Below are positions 16,423-25,281 of a DNA stretch of 64,000 nt, one piece after another. Made by a program: the position numbers and the translations under genes. The DNA is from UBA6170 sp034429975 (GTDB lineage Bacteria > Chloroflexota > Anaerolineae > Anaerolineales > Anaerolineaceae), in assembly GCA_034429975.1 (NCBI GenBank), contig DAOUFM010000135.1:1-64000 (forward strand). The letters are read 5' to 3'. Within the stretch, counting starts at the first letter, position 1, and each line of letters starts with the position of its first letter. A model generated the notes under the pieces. That model saw nothing but the letters and a program-made list of their open reading frames with translations. It was not told where the DNA came from and searched no databases.

Positions 16423-17760
16423 ATGGAAAAAAAAGAAATTTTAGAACGTGTAAAAGCAGATGGAGTGCGGTATGTATCCTATCAATTTACGGATGTGACT
16501 GGGACTGTAAAAAGTGTAGATGCACCAGTGAAAAGACTGGAAGCCGCTCTCGATGGTGGTGTTTGGTTTGATGGCTCTTCTGTTCATGGATTTGCCAGAA
16601 TCCAGGAAAGTGACATGCAATTACGCATTGATCCGGATACTTATGCTGTATTACCTTGGTCTCCTGAAGAGAATAAAAGAGCCAGATTTTTTTGTGAAAT
16701 TTACTTGCCGGACGGGACACCTTTTGATGGTGACCCGCGCGGGGTTTTAAAACGAAAATTGAAGAGTCTGAAAATTAAAGGCTTGCATTACAACGTAGGT
16801 CCTGAACCAGAATTCTTTTTATTCAGAAAGAATGGTCAGGATTTTTTGCATCCTGTCCCTCATGATGTGGGTGGTTATTTTGATTTTTCTCCCAATGATG
16901 ATGCTGTCAGAGTTCGCACGGAGCTCATGAGCGCTTTGTTACAAATGGGGCTGGAAGTTGAAGTTGGTCACCATGAAGTCGCGCTTGGACAACATGAAAT
17001 CGATTTTGAGTTTGCGGACGCATTAAGAGCAGCCGATAATGTTTTGACTTTGAAATACACTGTAAAAGCGATTGCTGCAAAGCATGATTTAATCGCTTCT
17101 TTTATGCCGAAACCGATCTTTGGAGAAAGTGGCTCTGGGATGCATTGTCATCAATCCTTATTTGATGATGAGGGCAAGAATCTATTTTTTGATGCCCAGG
17201 ATGATTTTCATCTTTCTGAACTGGCATATCATTTTATAGCCGGACAATTACATCATGCCAGAGCAATTTCAGCAATCCTTAATCCCACAGTAAACTCCTA
17301 TAAGCGGTTAGTACCTGGTTATGAAGCTCCCGTCTATATTAGTTGGGCCGGAGAGAATCGCTCTGCTTTAATTCGTATTCCACGATACACTCCTGGAAAA
17401 GAAAAAACAGTACGGGCAGAACTTCGCTCTCCTGACCCAGCCGGCAATCCATATCTTCAATTCCTGGTAATGTTATCTGCTGCATTGGATGGGGTTGATA
17501 AAAAAATGAATCCGCCTAAATCTTTAAATAATGTAAACCTTTATATTCTATCCGCAGAAGAACGCGCAGCGAAGGGCATCCGGCAGTTACCCGGTTCTTT
17601 GAATGAAGCTTTAAATGAATTAGAAAAAGACGAAGTTGTCAAGAATTATCTTGGGAATGAATTGTTTACAGCCTTCATGCGGGCTAAAAGATCAGAGTGT
17701 GATGAATATCGTACTCGCGTCACCGATTGGGAAAAAGAAAGATATCTTGAAACTGCATAG
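16423..17760 (+). CDS. glnA: Glutamine synthetase, type I (alpha-like)
   Basis: 445 residues. It makes glutamine from glutamate, ammonia and ATP. Motifs: FDGSSVHGF near the N-terminus, NVGPEPEFFLF (metal-binding Glu), GSGMHCHQSLFDDEGKN, NPTVNSYKRLVPGYEAP, NRSALIRIPRY and RAELRSPDPAGNPYL. The sequence NLYILSAEERAAKGIRQLP lacks the adenylylated tyrosine context (NLYDLP) of the GSI-beta enzymes, so it belongs with GSI-alpha forms, which are regulated by feedback inhibition or transcription. I chose ATG 16423 because GGAG (16413-16416) stands 6 bases before it; ATG 16411 in the same frame would add four residues. A glmS-like ribozyme occupies the leader. Confidence 0.96.
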   Translation: MEKKEILERVKADGVRYVSYQFTDVTGTVKSVDAPVKRLEAALDGGVWFDGSSVHGFARIQESDMQLRIDPDTYAVLPWSPEENKRARFFCEIYLPDGTPFDGDPRGVLKRKLKSLKIKGLHYNVGPEPEFFLFRKNGQDFLHPVPHDVGGYFDFSPNDDAVRVRTELMSALLQMGLEVEVGHHEVALGQHEIDFEFADALRAADNVLTLKYTVKAIAAKHDLIASFMPKPIFGESGSGMHCHQSLFDDEGKNLFFDAQDDFHLSELAYHFIAGQLHHARAISAILNPTVNSYKRLVPGYEAPVYISWAGENRSALIRIPRYTPGKEKTVRAELRSPDPAGNPYLQFLVMLSAALDGVDKKMNPPKSLNNVNLYILSAEERAAKGIRQLPGSLNEALNELEKDEVVKNYLGNELFTAFMRAKRSECDEYRTRVTDWEKERYLETA

Positions 17761-17769
17761 ATGAAATTA

Positions 17770-17806
17770 AAAAAGAGGAATGGTTTTTGGAAATTCCTCT
17801 TTTTTA
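17770..17806. terminator. Bidirectional terminator between glnA and ttuA
   Basis: AAAAAGAGGAAT (17770-17781) pairs with ATTCCTCTTTTT (17793-17804) and continues into a T run on both strands. It serves glnA and the convergent ttuA gene. Confidence 0.85.
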
Positions 17807-18721
17807 ATTTTTGGAAATCAGTCGGCAGAACGCACAGTCTCCGGGTTGTTGGGTAGGTTGACCACAATTCGGGCAGAGGAAAAGCTCCTCGGCATTTGTA
17901 GAGTAATCTTCTGAAAATAATGAGTTTTTAGCCTGCAAAAACTTAATATAGAAAGCTAATTTTGTTCCGGGACGATCATGCTCTAATTGATTAAGGAGTT
18001 GTTTATTCTGGATGGTGGTGCTACCAATCGAAAAAGGACATTCATCCTCAATATATGGTATATCCGCGAGGATGGCATAAGCTGCCGTTTCTTTTTCATA
18101 AAAACGACAGAAAGGTTTTGCCTTTGGTAACAAACCTTCTTTAGCAGGGATGTAAGGTGATTGCCGTCGAAGAAAATCTACCTGCCAGCTTAAAACATTG
18201 TTAAATAATACTGATACTTCATCGTCCAGATTGTGTCCGGTTATTAAAACATCATATCCAAATTGTAAAGCAATATCATTCATGGTATGTCTTTTTACTA
18301 AACCACAAATTGAACAGGGTTTTAATTTACCACGTTTATTGGCTTGCGAGAATTGAGGTATTGTCTTTCCAAAATCAGCCTCGACATTCACAATATGAAG
18401 TTTAAGCCCATATTTTTGAGCAAATTCTTGAGCATATTGTTGCGAGGTGGTTGAATATTGATTTTCTCCATGAATTCCCAGGTGAATATATAATCCAGCA
18501 GTTTGATAACCCAGTTTGAGCAAAACATGCCATAAAGCCAGAGAATCTTTGCCTCCGGAAACTCCAAGTAAAATTTGATCATTTCTGGTAAATAATTTGT
18601 ACTTTTGAATATTTCTTTCAGTCTGATCACAAACCCATGAAAGAAAATGATCTTTACACAATGCCAGCTTGTGCTGGCGCATATTTATCACGGCTTTTTG
18701 ATCGCATTTTCTACATTTCAT
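17804..18721 (-). CDS. ttuA: tRNA 2-thiouridine synthetase, TtuA/TtcA family
   Basis: 305 residues. TtuA-type enzymes activate a tRNA uridine with ATP and replace its oxygen with sulfur from a small carrier protein. An N-terminal zinc finger begins MKCRKCDQKA and continues with LCKDH; the PP-loop is GVSGGKDS (53-60); CSIC (Cys136, Cys139) and Cys228 in EDECPF are the expected [4Fe-4S] ligands; the C-terminus has a second zinc ribbon, CPNCGQPTQQPGDCAFC. The start at 18721 overlaps the stop of ttuB by four bases and begins exactly at the zinc finger; the frame is open further upstream, but that extension is only the ttuB sequence read out of frame. Confidence 0.85.
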   Translation of the reverse strand: MKCRKCDQKAVINMRQHKLALCKDHFLSWVCDQTERNIQKYKLFTRNDQILLGVSGGKDSLALWHVLLKLGYQTAGLYIHLGIHGENQYSTTSQQYAQEFAQKYGLKLHIVNVEADFGKTIPQFSQANKRGKLKPCSICGLVKRHTMNDIALQFGYDVLITGHNLDDEVSVLFNNVLSWQVDFLRRQSPYIPAKEGLLPKAKPFCRFYEKETAAYAILADIPYIEDECPFSIGSTTIQNKQLLNQLEHDRPGTKLAFYIKFLQAKNSLFSEDYSTNAEELFLCPNCGQPTQQPGDCAFCRLISKN

Positions 18722-18924
18722 TGTTGGCCGCCTGAAATAACCGGAATAAAACGGAGAATGTCTCCATCTCTCAGCAGGTCTTTTTCGGTCAGCAATTCTC
18801 CGTTGCGAACGCATAAATAACCTTCCGGAAGTAAATTAAACCGTTTAAACACCTTATTTACTGTTAAATCGTCCGTTTCTTCAAGAAGATATTCTTTGTT
18901 TTTAATTAAAACTTTTATAGACAT
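18718..18924 (-). CDS. ttuB: MoaD/ThiS-like sulfur carrier protein, probable TtuB
   Basis: 68 residues with the ubiquitin-like beta-grasp pattern (MSIKVLIKNKEYLLEE, then LLRDGDILRFIPVISGG). In TtuB the C-terminal Gly-Gly is adenylated and converted to a thiocarboxylate that supplies sulfur to TtuA; the overlapping ttuA gene supports that role. Unusually, two glutamines follow the Gly-Gly (SGGQQ), so a processing step or a different chemistry would be needed. The gene starts two bases after the uppP stop. ThiS or MoaD function is the alternative, but no thiamine or molybdopterin gene is nearby. Confidence 0.75.
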   Translation of the reverse strand: MSIKVLIKNKEYLLEETDDLTVNKVFKRFNLLPEGYLCVRNGELLTEKDLLRDGDILRFIPVISGGQQ

Positions 18925-18926
18925 CT

Positions 18927-19751
18927 TTATACTTTTAAAAAATAGACAATCAAGGTCAATGCTGAAATGGCAACACAATACACACTGAAATAAACGAGTC
19001 GATTTTTATTTAGGAATTTTAATAACCAATGGATAGACAGATATCCTACGATACCGGCTGTGATGAATCCAACCAACAAAAGTGGCAAAAACTCTGATAG
19101 TCCTGGTAAATTCGTCAGATCCTTTGCGCTGACTACGCCAGCGCCTAACATGACTGGAATAGACATTAAAAATGAAAATTTGGCGGCTTCCTCGCGCTTC
19201 AAATTTCTAAAAATTCCACCTGCAATGGTTGAACCAGAACGTGACAATCCAGGAAAGATCGCTAATATTTGGAAACAACCAATAATAAGCGCATCGATTG
19301 CCGAGATTTTTTCCATTGTTTTTGCTTGTTTACTATATTTTTCCGAAAGCCATAAAAGAAGAGCGGTTCCTAATAGAAAAACAGCTGTAATCCAAATGGA
19401 TTGAAAAGCAGATTCAACCAGGCTTTTTAAAAACAACCCCCCAATAACTGCAGGTATGGTTGCTAACACGATTAGCCAGCCTAATTTTGCATCGTCTGAT
19501 TGAAAAGGTTTCTTGTCAACCAATCCTTTAAAAACAGCCTGCAAAATCTTCCAAAGATATTTCCAAAAATAGATAATGACTGCTACCAAAGTTCCCATTT
19601 GAACCAAGACATCAAAAGGGAAAATAAATTCCTGAGGGATTTTCCAACCAAATAAAAATGGAGCAATGACCAAATGACCTGAGCTTGAAATTGGTAAAAA
19701 CTCCGTAATTCCCTGAATAATTCCTAATACGAATGCTTGCCAGATTGTCAT
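18927..19751 (-). CDS. uppP: Undecaprenyl-diphosphatase UppP (BacA)
   Basis: 274 residues, strongly hydrophobic, about eight membrane segments. It recycles the carrier lipid of cell-wall synthesis by removing a phosphate from undecaprenyl diphosphate; high levels confer bacitracin resistance. The two family motifs are present: QGITEFLPISSSGH (13-26) and PGLSRSGST around residue 165. It is encoded between tgt and ttuB on the same strand with very short gaps, so all four genes (tgt, uppP, ttuB, ttuA) may share a transcript. Two of the others modify tRNA; uppP has no obvious functional link to them. Confidence 0.93.
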   Translation of the reverse strand: MTIWQAFVLGIIQGITEFLPISSSGHLVIAPFLFGWKIPQEFIFPFDVLVQMGTLVAVIIYFWKYLWKILQAVFKGLVDKKPFQSDDAKLGWLIVLATIPAVIGGLFLKSLVESAFQSIWITAVFLLGTALLLWLSEKYSKQAKTMEKISAIDALIIGCFQILAIFPGLSRSGSTIAGGIFRNLKREEAAKFSFLMSIPVMLGAGVVSAKDLTNLPGLSEFLPLLLVGFITAGIVGYLSIHWLLKFLNKNRLVYFSVYCVAISALTLIVYFLKV

Positions 19752-19765
19752 AAATTCACCTATTT

Positions 19766-20899
19766 TTAAGTAAGTATTTTATCGGCAGTAATGCCTTTTT
19801 TATATTCATAATTTGATAAAAAGGACTTAGCAAACTCTGTGAACCGATTTTCAAGGATAGAATTTCGAATTTTTTGCATTAAATCCTGCAACATGAAAAC
19901 ATTATGAATAGATATTAATGTCCCAGAGAGCGTTTCTTTTGCCATGATCAAATGTCGTAAATAAGCCCTGGTAAATGTTTGGCAGGTATAACAGGCACAT
20001 CCAGGTTCAATTGGCTCATGATCATGAGAAAACTTAGCATTCATGAGATTCAGGCGCCCATATTTTGTCAAAGCAGTTGCATGACGGGCGAGACGGGTTG
20101 CTAGCACGCAATCAAAAATATCAACCCCTTTCTGAACTCCATAAATCAAATCTTCAGGTGTTCCTACGCCCATCAGGTATCTTGGTTTCTCTTTGGGAAG
20201 AATTGCATTCACAATTTCAATGTTCGCGTACATTTCCTGTTTGGTCTCACCGACAGAGAGCCCACCAATCGCATAACCAGGAAAATCCAGTGAGCTAATA
20301 AATTCAGCAGATTTTGTTCTTAATTCCGGAAATATGCCGCCTTGTACAATCCCAAAAAGTGCCTGATCGGAACGGGTTTTTGCCTGCAAGCACTTAATAG
20401 CCCATTGATGCGTTCTTTCGATTGCTTTTGTGTTGTATTCTTTGTCATATGGCTGAGCGCATTCATCGAAAGCCATGATGATATCTGCGCCTAACTTCTC
20501 TTGAATTTGAATGGAGATTTCCGGAGTCAAACGTTTTTTTGAGCCATCGATGTGGCTGCGAAAGGTAACGCCATCGGCATCAATTTTTCGCATCTCTGCT
20601 AAAGAAAAAACCTGAAAACCACCTGAATCAGTCAAAATAGGTTTTTTCCACTGCATGAATTCGTGTAGCCCGCCCATTTCTGCAACTAAATCAGCCCCTG
20701 GTCTTAGAAACAAATGATAGGTGTTAGCCAGAATCAAGTTGGCGCCAGTTGATTCAAGCTGTGCCGGTGTTAATGTTTTCACAGTCGCCTGAGTTCCTAC
20801 CGGTGCAAAAATTGGGGTTTGAATGACGCCATGGGGCGTGTCAAATTCACCAGCCCTGGCATGGTGATCTGTATTAAGTAATTTAAAAGAAAAAGACAT
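19766..20899 (-). CDS. tgt: tRNA-guanine (queuine) transglycosylase
   Basis: 377 residues. It exchanges guanine 34 of GUN-anticodon tRNAs for preQ1, the queuosine precursor. TDSGGFQVFSL holds Asp91, and FDCVLATR holds the second active-site aspartate. A zinc site is formed by CACYTC and a following His in AYLRHLI/SIHN. The stretch after FDCV reads LATRLARHATALT where most bacterial enzymes have LPTRNARNG, a small lineage variant. The C-terminus is about normal length. Divergently placed from recJ. No preQ1 riboswitch was seen in the 114-base gap. Confidence 0.95.
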   Translation of the reverse strand: MSFSFKLLNTDHHARAGEFDTPHGVIQTPIFAPVGTQATVKTLTPAQLESTGANLILANTYHLFLRPGADLVAEMGGLHEFMQWKKPILTDSGGFQVFSLAEMRKIDADGVTFRSHIDGSKKRLTPEISIQIQEKLGADIIMAFDECAQPYDKEYNTKAIERTHQWAIKCLQAKTRSDQALFGIVQGGIFPELRTKSAEFISSLDFPGYAIGGLSVGETKQEMYANIEIVNAILPKEKPRYLMGVGTPEDLIYGVQKGVDIFDCVLATRLARHATALTKYGRLNLMNAKFSHDHEPIEPGCACYTCQTFTRAYLRHLIMAKETLSGTLISIHNVFMLQDLMQKIRNSILENRFTEFAKSFLSNYEYKKGITADKILT

Positions 20900-21013
20900 T
20901 TCGTAAATTCCCGAATATTTTTGGTTTTTCCGCTTGTCGATTATACTATGGAGGAGGTTGAAAATTGACCAGCGAAAAACAAAGAAGCATTTTCATAAAA
21001 AAGAGGTATCGTA

Positions 21014-22699
21014 ATGTCATTACAGGTTGAAAAGGAATGGGTAATTGCCGAGAGGATTCCAAATGAAATCAAAGACAGTTTGAGCGATTATTCAGAAATT
21101 ATGCAGCAGCTTTTATATAACCGGGGGATTAAGGATGCAAAAACAGCCTCTCTTTTTTTTGATAAGGAATCCCAAGGAAACGACCCCTTTTTATTAAAAG
21201 GGATGCAGTCTGCAGTTGAAAGAATTTTTCAGGCAATTGATCGTCAGGAAAAGATCGTGGTGTTTGGTGATTATGATGCAGATGGTATTACTTCTACCGC
21301 ACTTTTAACAGAAGTACTACAAAATTTTGGAGCTGATGTTACTCCCTATATTCCTGAACGCGAAGAAGGATATGGAGTGAATACGAATGCGATTGACAAA
21401 ATAAAAGAGTTGCAGACAGCACTAATTATCACAGTGGATTGCGGTATACGCTCTCCGGAAGAGTTGAAACATGCCCAGGATTTGGGTATGACAGTTATTG
21501 TTACTGATCACCATATGCCTGCCGAAATCATTCCGGATGTGTACAGCGTGATCAACCCCAGGCAAAAAGGAGATGAATACCCCGAAAAGGATTTGGCTGG
21601 AGTCGGCGTGGCTTACAAAGTCGCACAGGCACTATTTATTAAGAAAGAAGGTTCTTCAGACTTAGCTGATCAATGGTTGGACCTCGTTGCAATTGGCACC
21701 GTCGCGGATGTAGTCCCTTTGTTGGGCGAAAACCGACTGATCGTTTCGAAAGGATTAAGAGCGCTTCGGTTTACAAAAAGACTGGGTCTGGTAAGTCTCG
21801 TACAGGTTTCAGGTTTTCATCAAAACAAAATTGGAACAATTGATATCGGTTTTGGAATTGCACCACGTCTTAATGCTGCCGGTCGACTGGACTCCCCCAA
21901 AAAAGCTCTGGAGTTATTGATGACGAAAGATCTCGCCACTGCTGGTTTATTGAGTCAGGAGTTGGATGATATAAATCGCCGAAGACAAAAAATAACATCA
22001 AAAATGCAGGAAGATGCTCAAAAATCAATTAATGAAGATAGTCTGATCATTTTTTCTATGGATGAAGGATTTAATTCTGGTTTGGTTGGTCTTGTTTCAG
22101 CAAAATTAACGGAATTTTATTATCGCCCTTCAGTCGTTGGTTTTATTGGAGAAAACTTTACCAGAGCTTCTTGCAGGAGTATTCCGGAATTCCACATCAC
22201 CCAGGCTTTGGATCGATGTGAACATTTATTGATTCGGCATGGAGGGCATGCAATGGCGGCAGGGTTTACTGTTGCCAATGAGAATATTAATAAATTGATG
22301 GAAGAATTAAACAAAATCGCTGAATCTGAATTATGTGATAAGGTGTTAAACCCAAAAATTCAAATTGATTTGGAACATCCTTTGTACCAATTGCCTGAAA
22401 ATATCTTGAGTGAATTGGATCAATTAGAACCTTTAGGAGCTGAAAACCCGGAGGCAATTTTTGTGTCGAAAAATGTCGAAGTAAAACAGGCAAGAACTGT
22501 CGGAAAAGACGAAAATCATTTAAAATTACGCTTGAAAGATAAAAATGTTGAATATGACGCCATTGCATTTAACCAAGGTTTTTGGGGGAAAGAAATTCCA
22601 AAGAAAATAGATGTGGTTTATACAATCGAGAGAAATTATTACAACGGTAATATCTACAAACAGCTCAAAGTTAAGGATTTACGTCCAACCAGTAAATAA
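21014..22699 (+). CDS. recJ: Single-stranded-DNA-specific exonuclease RecJ
   Basis: 561 residues, the usual core length. RecJ degrades single-stranded DNA from 5' to 3' in recombination and mismatch repair. Motifs of the DHH phosphoesterase family: FGDYDADG (Asp86-Asp90 region), VDCGIRS, VTDHHMP (Asp165-His167), GVGVAYKVAQAL, and in the DHHA1 domain RHGGHAMAAGFTV. The C-terminal OB-like domain ends in YKQLKVKDLRP. A probable -10 box, TATACT, is at 20942-20947. The gene stands alone; the 271 bases after it hold no gene or clear structure. Confidence 0.95.
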   Translation: MSLQVEKEWVIAERIPNEIKDSLSDYSEIMQQLLYNRGIKDAKTASLFFDKESQGNDPFLLKGMQSAVERIFQAIDRQEKIVVFGDYDADGITSTALLTEVLQNFGADVTPYIPEREEGYGVNTNAIDKIKELQTALIITVDCGIRSPEELKHAQDLGMTVIVTDHHMPAEIIPDVYSVINPRQKGDEYPEKDLAGVGVAYKVAQALFIKKEGSSDLADQWLDLVAIGTVADVVPLLGENRLIVSKGLRALRFTKRLGLVSLVQVSGFHQNKIGTIDIGFGIAPRLNAAGRLDSPKKALELLMTKDLATAGLLSQELDDINRRRQKITSKMQEDAQKSINEDSLIIFSMDEGFNSGLVGLVSAKLTEFYYRPSVVGFIGENFTRASCRSIPEFHITQALDRCEHLLIRHGGHAMAAGFTVANENINKLMEELNKIAESELCDKVLNPKIQIDLEHPLYQLPENILSELDQLEPLGAENPEAIFVSKNVEVKQARTVGKDENHLKLRLKDKNVEYDAIAFNQGFWGKEIPKKIDVVYTIERNYYNGNIYKQLKVKDLRPTSK

Positions 22700-22970
22700 T
22701 ATTTATTAAACTCTTTAACTTGAAAAAGAAATTCAGTTTTTAATATCAACCAGGCTTTACACTATCAATATTAAGCTTTTCGCCATGAATATATGATATC
22801 AATGGAAAATGTCCATTTAGGTATAAATCTTGCACAAATTCCTAAGAATGAAAAGCCACACCGAAAAAACAGCTAACAAGACCGTAAGTTTTTATTTGGT
22901 ATTTTTAGATTATAAAAAACATGACATGCTATAATTATCTTTGGTAAAAGTTTTCCAATCTGGAGGAAAT

Positions 22971-24320
22971 ATGGTGGAAGAACCCCCCCGACCACAAAAT
23001 CCAATTTCAGCTGTTAGCAGTCCATTACAAAAATCTTTTCTCCCCCAACCTATTTCAAATCTGGAGCAAACCGGGTTATCCACCCTCTGGTTGCAGGATT
23101 TAGCCTTAAAAATATTTTATTTTCAAGGATACATGTCCGGATTTAAATTGGCAGAAGAAATGGCATTACCTTTTACAGGTATTGTTGATCAAATTATTGA
23201 GATTTTAAAACGAGACAAACTTTTAGAGGTTCGGACTTCTCAAATGGGAGGGCTGGGAGAAGGATCATACATCTATTCGATCACGGGTGCTGGTATCCAT
23301 CGCGCTCGTGAAGCTTTAGATCGCAGCCAATATGCTGGCCCTGCCCCAGTTCCAATTGACGTTTACAATGAATCTATTCTGAAACAAGGACGCGGAAGAT
23401 TACAGGCAACCAGCCGGTTGATGCACCAGGTCATGGCTCATCTGGTATTGAATGAAGTAACTTTTAATAAATTAGGACCAGCGGTTAATTCGGGTACATC
23501 AATATTTTTGTATGGTCCTCCCGGTAATGGAAAAACCAGCGTAGCTCGTTCAATTGGTAACCTGGTCCAGGGACAAACCATGTATATCCCCTTTTCCATT
23601 TATGTGGATGGGCAGGTAATTAAATTATATGATTCTGTCAATCATCAATTGGTCAAGGAAGAAGAAGATACAAGCAGTAAAGGGAAAATTCAAACCGGAG
23701 TGAGGCGCGATCCAAGATGGATAAGAATCAGGCGGCCGTTCATCGTTACTGGAGGTGAACTCACCATGGCCGGGCTAGATCTGGTGTTCGATACCACCAA
23801 TAAATATTACGAAGCCCCTTTCCAGGTTAAGGCGAACGGAGGTATCCTTCTGATCGATGACTTTGGAAGGCAATTGGTGCGCCCCCGGGACTTATTAAAT
23901 CGATGGATTGTTCCATTAGAGAATCGTATTGATTATATGAGTTTACATACCGGAAGGAAAATCGAAGTTCCTTTTGATGTCTTGGTCATTTTTTCAACAA
24001 ACTTACCTCCTAAAGACTTAGTGGACGAAGCCTTCTTAAGACGCCTTCGGCATAAAATCGAAATTGGGGACCCGTCTTATGAAGATTACCGTGAATTGTT
24101 TAGGCGGGTAGCCTCTCAGAAAGGGGTTACCTACACCGACGAAGGCTTGGCATACCTGTTGCAAGAGCATTACATCAAAAAGGGCCGCAACCTACGAGCT
24201 TCACATCCCCGTGATATTTGTGATCAAATACTTGATATTTCAAGATATCTCAATATTGAAGCAATATTAAATAAAGAATTAATCGATCGGGCAGCAGCCT
24301 CTTATTTTGTTGAACTATAA
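22971..24320 (+). CDS. AAA-type ATPase with N-terminal winged-helix-like region
   Basis: 449 residues. ATG 22971 follows SD GGAGG by five bases and is preferred over upstream in-frame starts. Residues about 35-115 look like a small helical DNA- or protein-binding domain (GYMSGFKLAEEMALPFTGIVDQIIEILKRDKLLEV). The ATPase domain has Walker A GPPGNGKT (182-189), Walker B GILLIDDFGRQ near 296, sensor VIFSTNLPP and an arginine finger candidate in FLRRLRHKIEI. A C-terminal helical lid follows. The domain resembles AAA proteins that remodel complexes, but no specific family name is justified. A perfect TATAAT (22930-22935) is the likely -10 box. It is not in an operon with an identifiable partner. 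Confidence 0.75.
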   Translation: MVEEPPRPQNPISAVSSPLQKSFLPQPISNLEQTGLSTLWLQDLALKIFYFQGYMSGFKLAEEMALPFTGIVDQIIEILKRDKLLEVRTSQMGGLGEGSYIYSITGAGIHRAREALDRSQYAGPAPVPIDVYNESILKQGRGRLQATSRLMHQVMAHLVLNEVTFNKLGPAVNSGTSIFLYGPPGNGKTSVARSIGNLVQGQTMYIPFSIYVDGQVIKLYDSVNHQLVKEEEDTSSKGKIQTGVRRDPRWIRIRRPFIVTGGELTMAGLDLVFDTTNKYYEAPFQVKANGGILLIDDFGRQLVRPRDLLNRWIVPLENRIDYMSLHTGRKIEVPFDVLVIFSTNLPPKDLVDEAFLRRLRHKIEIGDPSYEDYRELFRRVASQKGVTYTDEGLAYLLQEHYIKKGRNLRASHPRDICDQILDISRYLNIEAILNKELIDRAAASYFVEL

Positions 24321-24340
24321 ATAAACCTGAGAGTGTTTGA

Positions 24341-25081
24341 GTGGAAAAAAACAAACCGATTATTATTGCTCATCGGGGTGCTTCTGCCTATGCACCGGAA
24401 AATACAATGGCTGCTTTTAATAAAGCCTATGAATTAAAAGCAGATGGGATTGAATTCGATGTAAAATGCTCCAAAGATGGAGAAGTAATCATCATTCATG
24501 ATCAGACGTTAAATCGAACTACGAATGGGTCTGGCAGAGTAGTCGAGACAATTCTGGACGATCTCAGGAAATTAGACGCCGGGAGCTCATTTTCGTCTGA
24601 ATTCGCCGGAGAAAAAATTCCATTATTACGGGAAGTCCTAGAGGTTTATGGCGGGACTTATCTTCTCAATATCGAGCTTACGAATTACGAATCCATTGGG
24701 GATGGTTTGGCAAAAAAGGTATGTCAGTTATTAAAAGATTTAAATATTGAGAGAAATATTATTTTTTCTTCTTTTCATCCTTATAATTTACTGGTTACCA
24801 GGAGATTGTTACCGATGATCCCAACTGCCTTATTGACACTACCTGGAAAAAAAGGCAGACTAACCCGATCTAATCTTTTCCGTTGGCTAAGTCCTCGCTA
24901 TATACACCCTTACTATCACGATGCAGATGCAAAATATATTGAACTGCAACACCGGTATTCACGAAAAGTTAATGTGTGGACTGTTAATGAGGAAGTAGAT
25001 ATTAAGAATTTTATTGAAAAAAATGTTGATGGAATCATAACGGACGACCCACTGCTAGCTAAAACAATTTTGGGTTTATGA
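24341..25081 (+). CDS. Glycerophosphodiester phosphodiesterase
   Basis: 246 residues, the normal length for cytoplasmic GDPD. It hydrolyses glycerophosphodiesters from phospholipid turnover to glycerol 3-phosphate and an alcohol. Conserved residues: AHRGASAYAPENT (His11, Arg12, Glu20, Asn21), EFDVKCSKDGEVIIIHD (Glu38, Asp40, His53), and near the end VNVWTVNEE and GIITDDP. Starts at GTG (24341), 20 bases after the AAA ATPase gene, so the two may be co-transcribed. No signal peptide. Confidence 0.9.
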   Translation: MEKNKPIIIAHRGASAYAPENTMAAFNKAYELKADGIEFDVKCSKDGEVIIIHDQTLNRTTNGSGRVVETILDDLRKLDAGSSFSSEFAGEKIPLLREVLEVYGGTYLLNIELTNYESIGDGLAKKVCQLLKDLNIERNIIFSSFHPYNLLVTRRLLPMIPTALLTLPGKKGRLTRSNLFRWLSPRYIHPYYHDADAKYIELQHRYSRKVNVWTVNEEVDIKNFIEKNVDGIITDDPLLAKTILGL

Positions 25082-25281
25082 TTTTTTTTAATAACTGGCA
25101 CCATACGCTAGCAAAAAATGAAAAATTCGAAGAACATTCTAAATAATAAACTCACTAAGAATTATTCAAATTAAAAAAACAACCTTAATTTAACTTCTCG
25201 TTATTTCATCTAGTGGTAATATTTAGGCAGAGTATCATCACACCATTAGGTAATGCTGGAAGGATTGTTTATAAATTTCGT

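Noticed and set aside
16085..16423. Glutamine riboswitch or other glnA-type leader in place of glmS ribozyme
   Set aside because: Downstream function would favour a glutamine-sensing RNA, but the leader has the ordered glmS core (GACGAGG, ATCGA, GCGGATGCC, GGTGAC, ACAAAG) and I could not match a glutamine aptamer.
18722..18814. N-terminal extension of ttuA
   Set aside because: The extra residues come from reading ttuB out of frame; the ATG at 18721 begins directly at the zinc finger and overlaps the ttuB stop in the usual way.
22700..22970. Small gene or structured RNA between recJ and the AAA ATPase
   Set aside because: The 271-base A/T-rich gap shows only a -10 box (22930-22935) near its end; no ORF with an SD and no strong inverted repeat was found.
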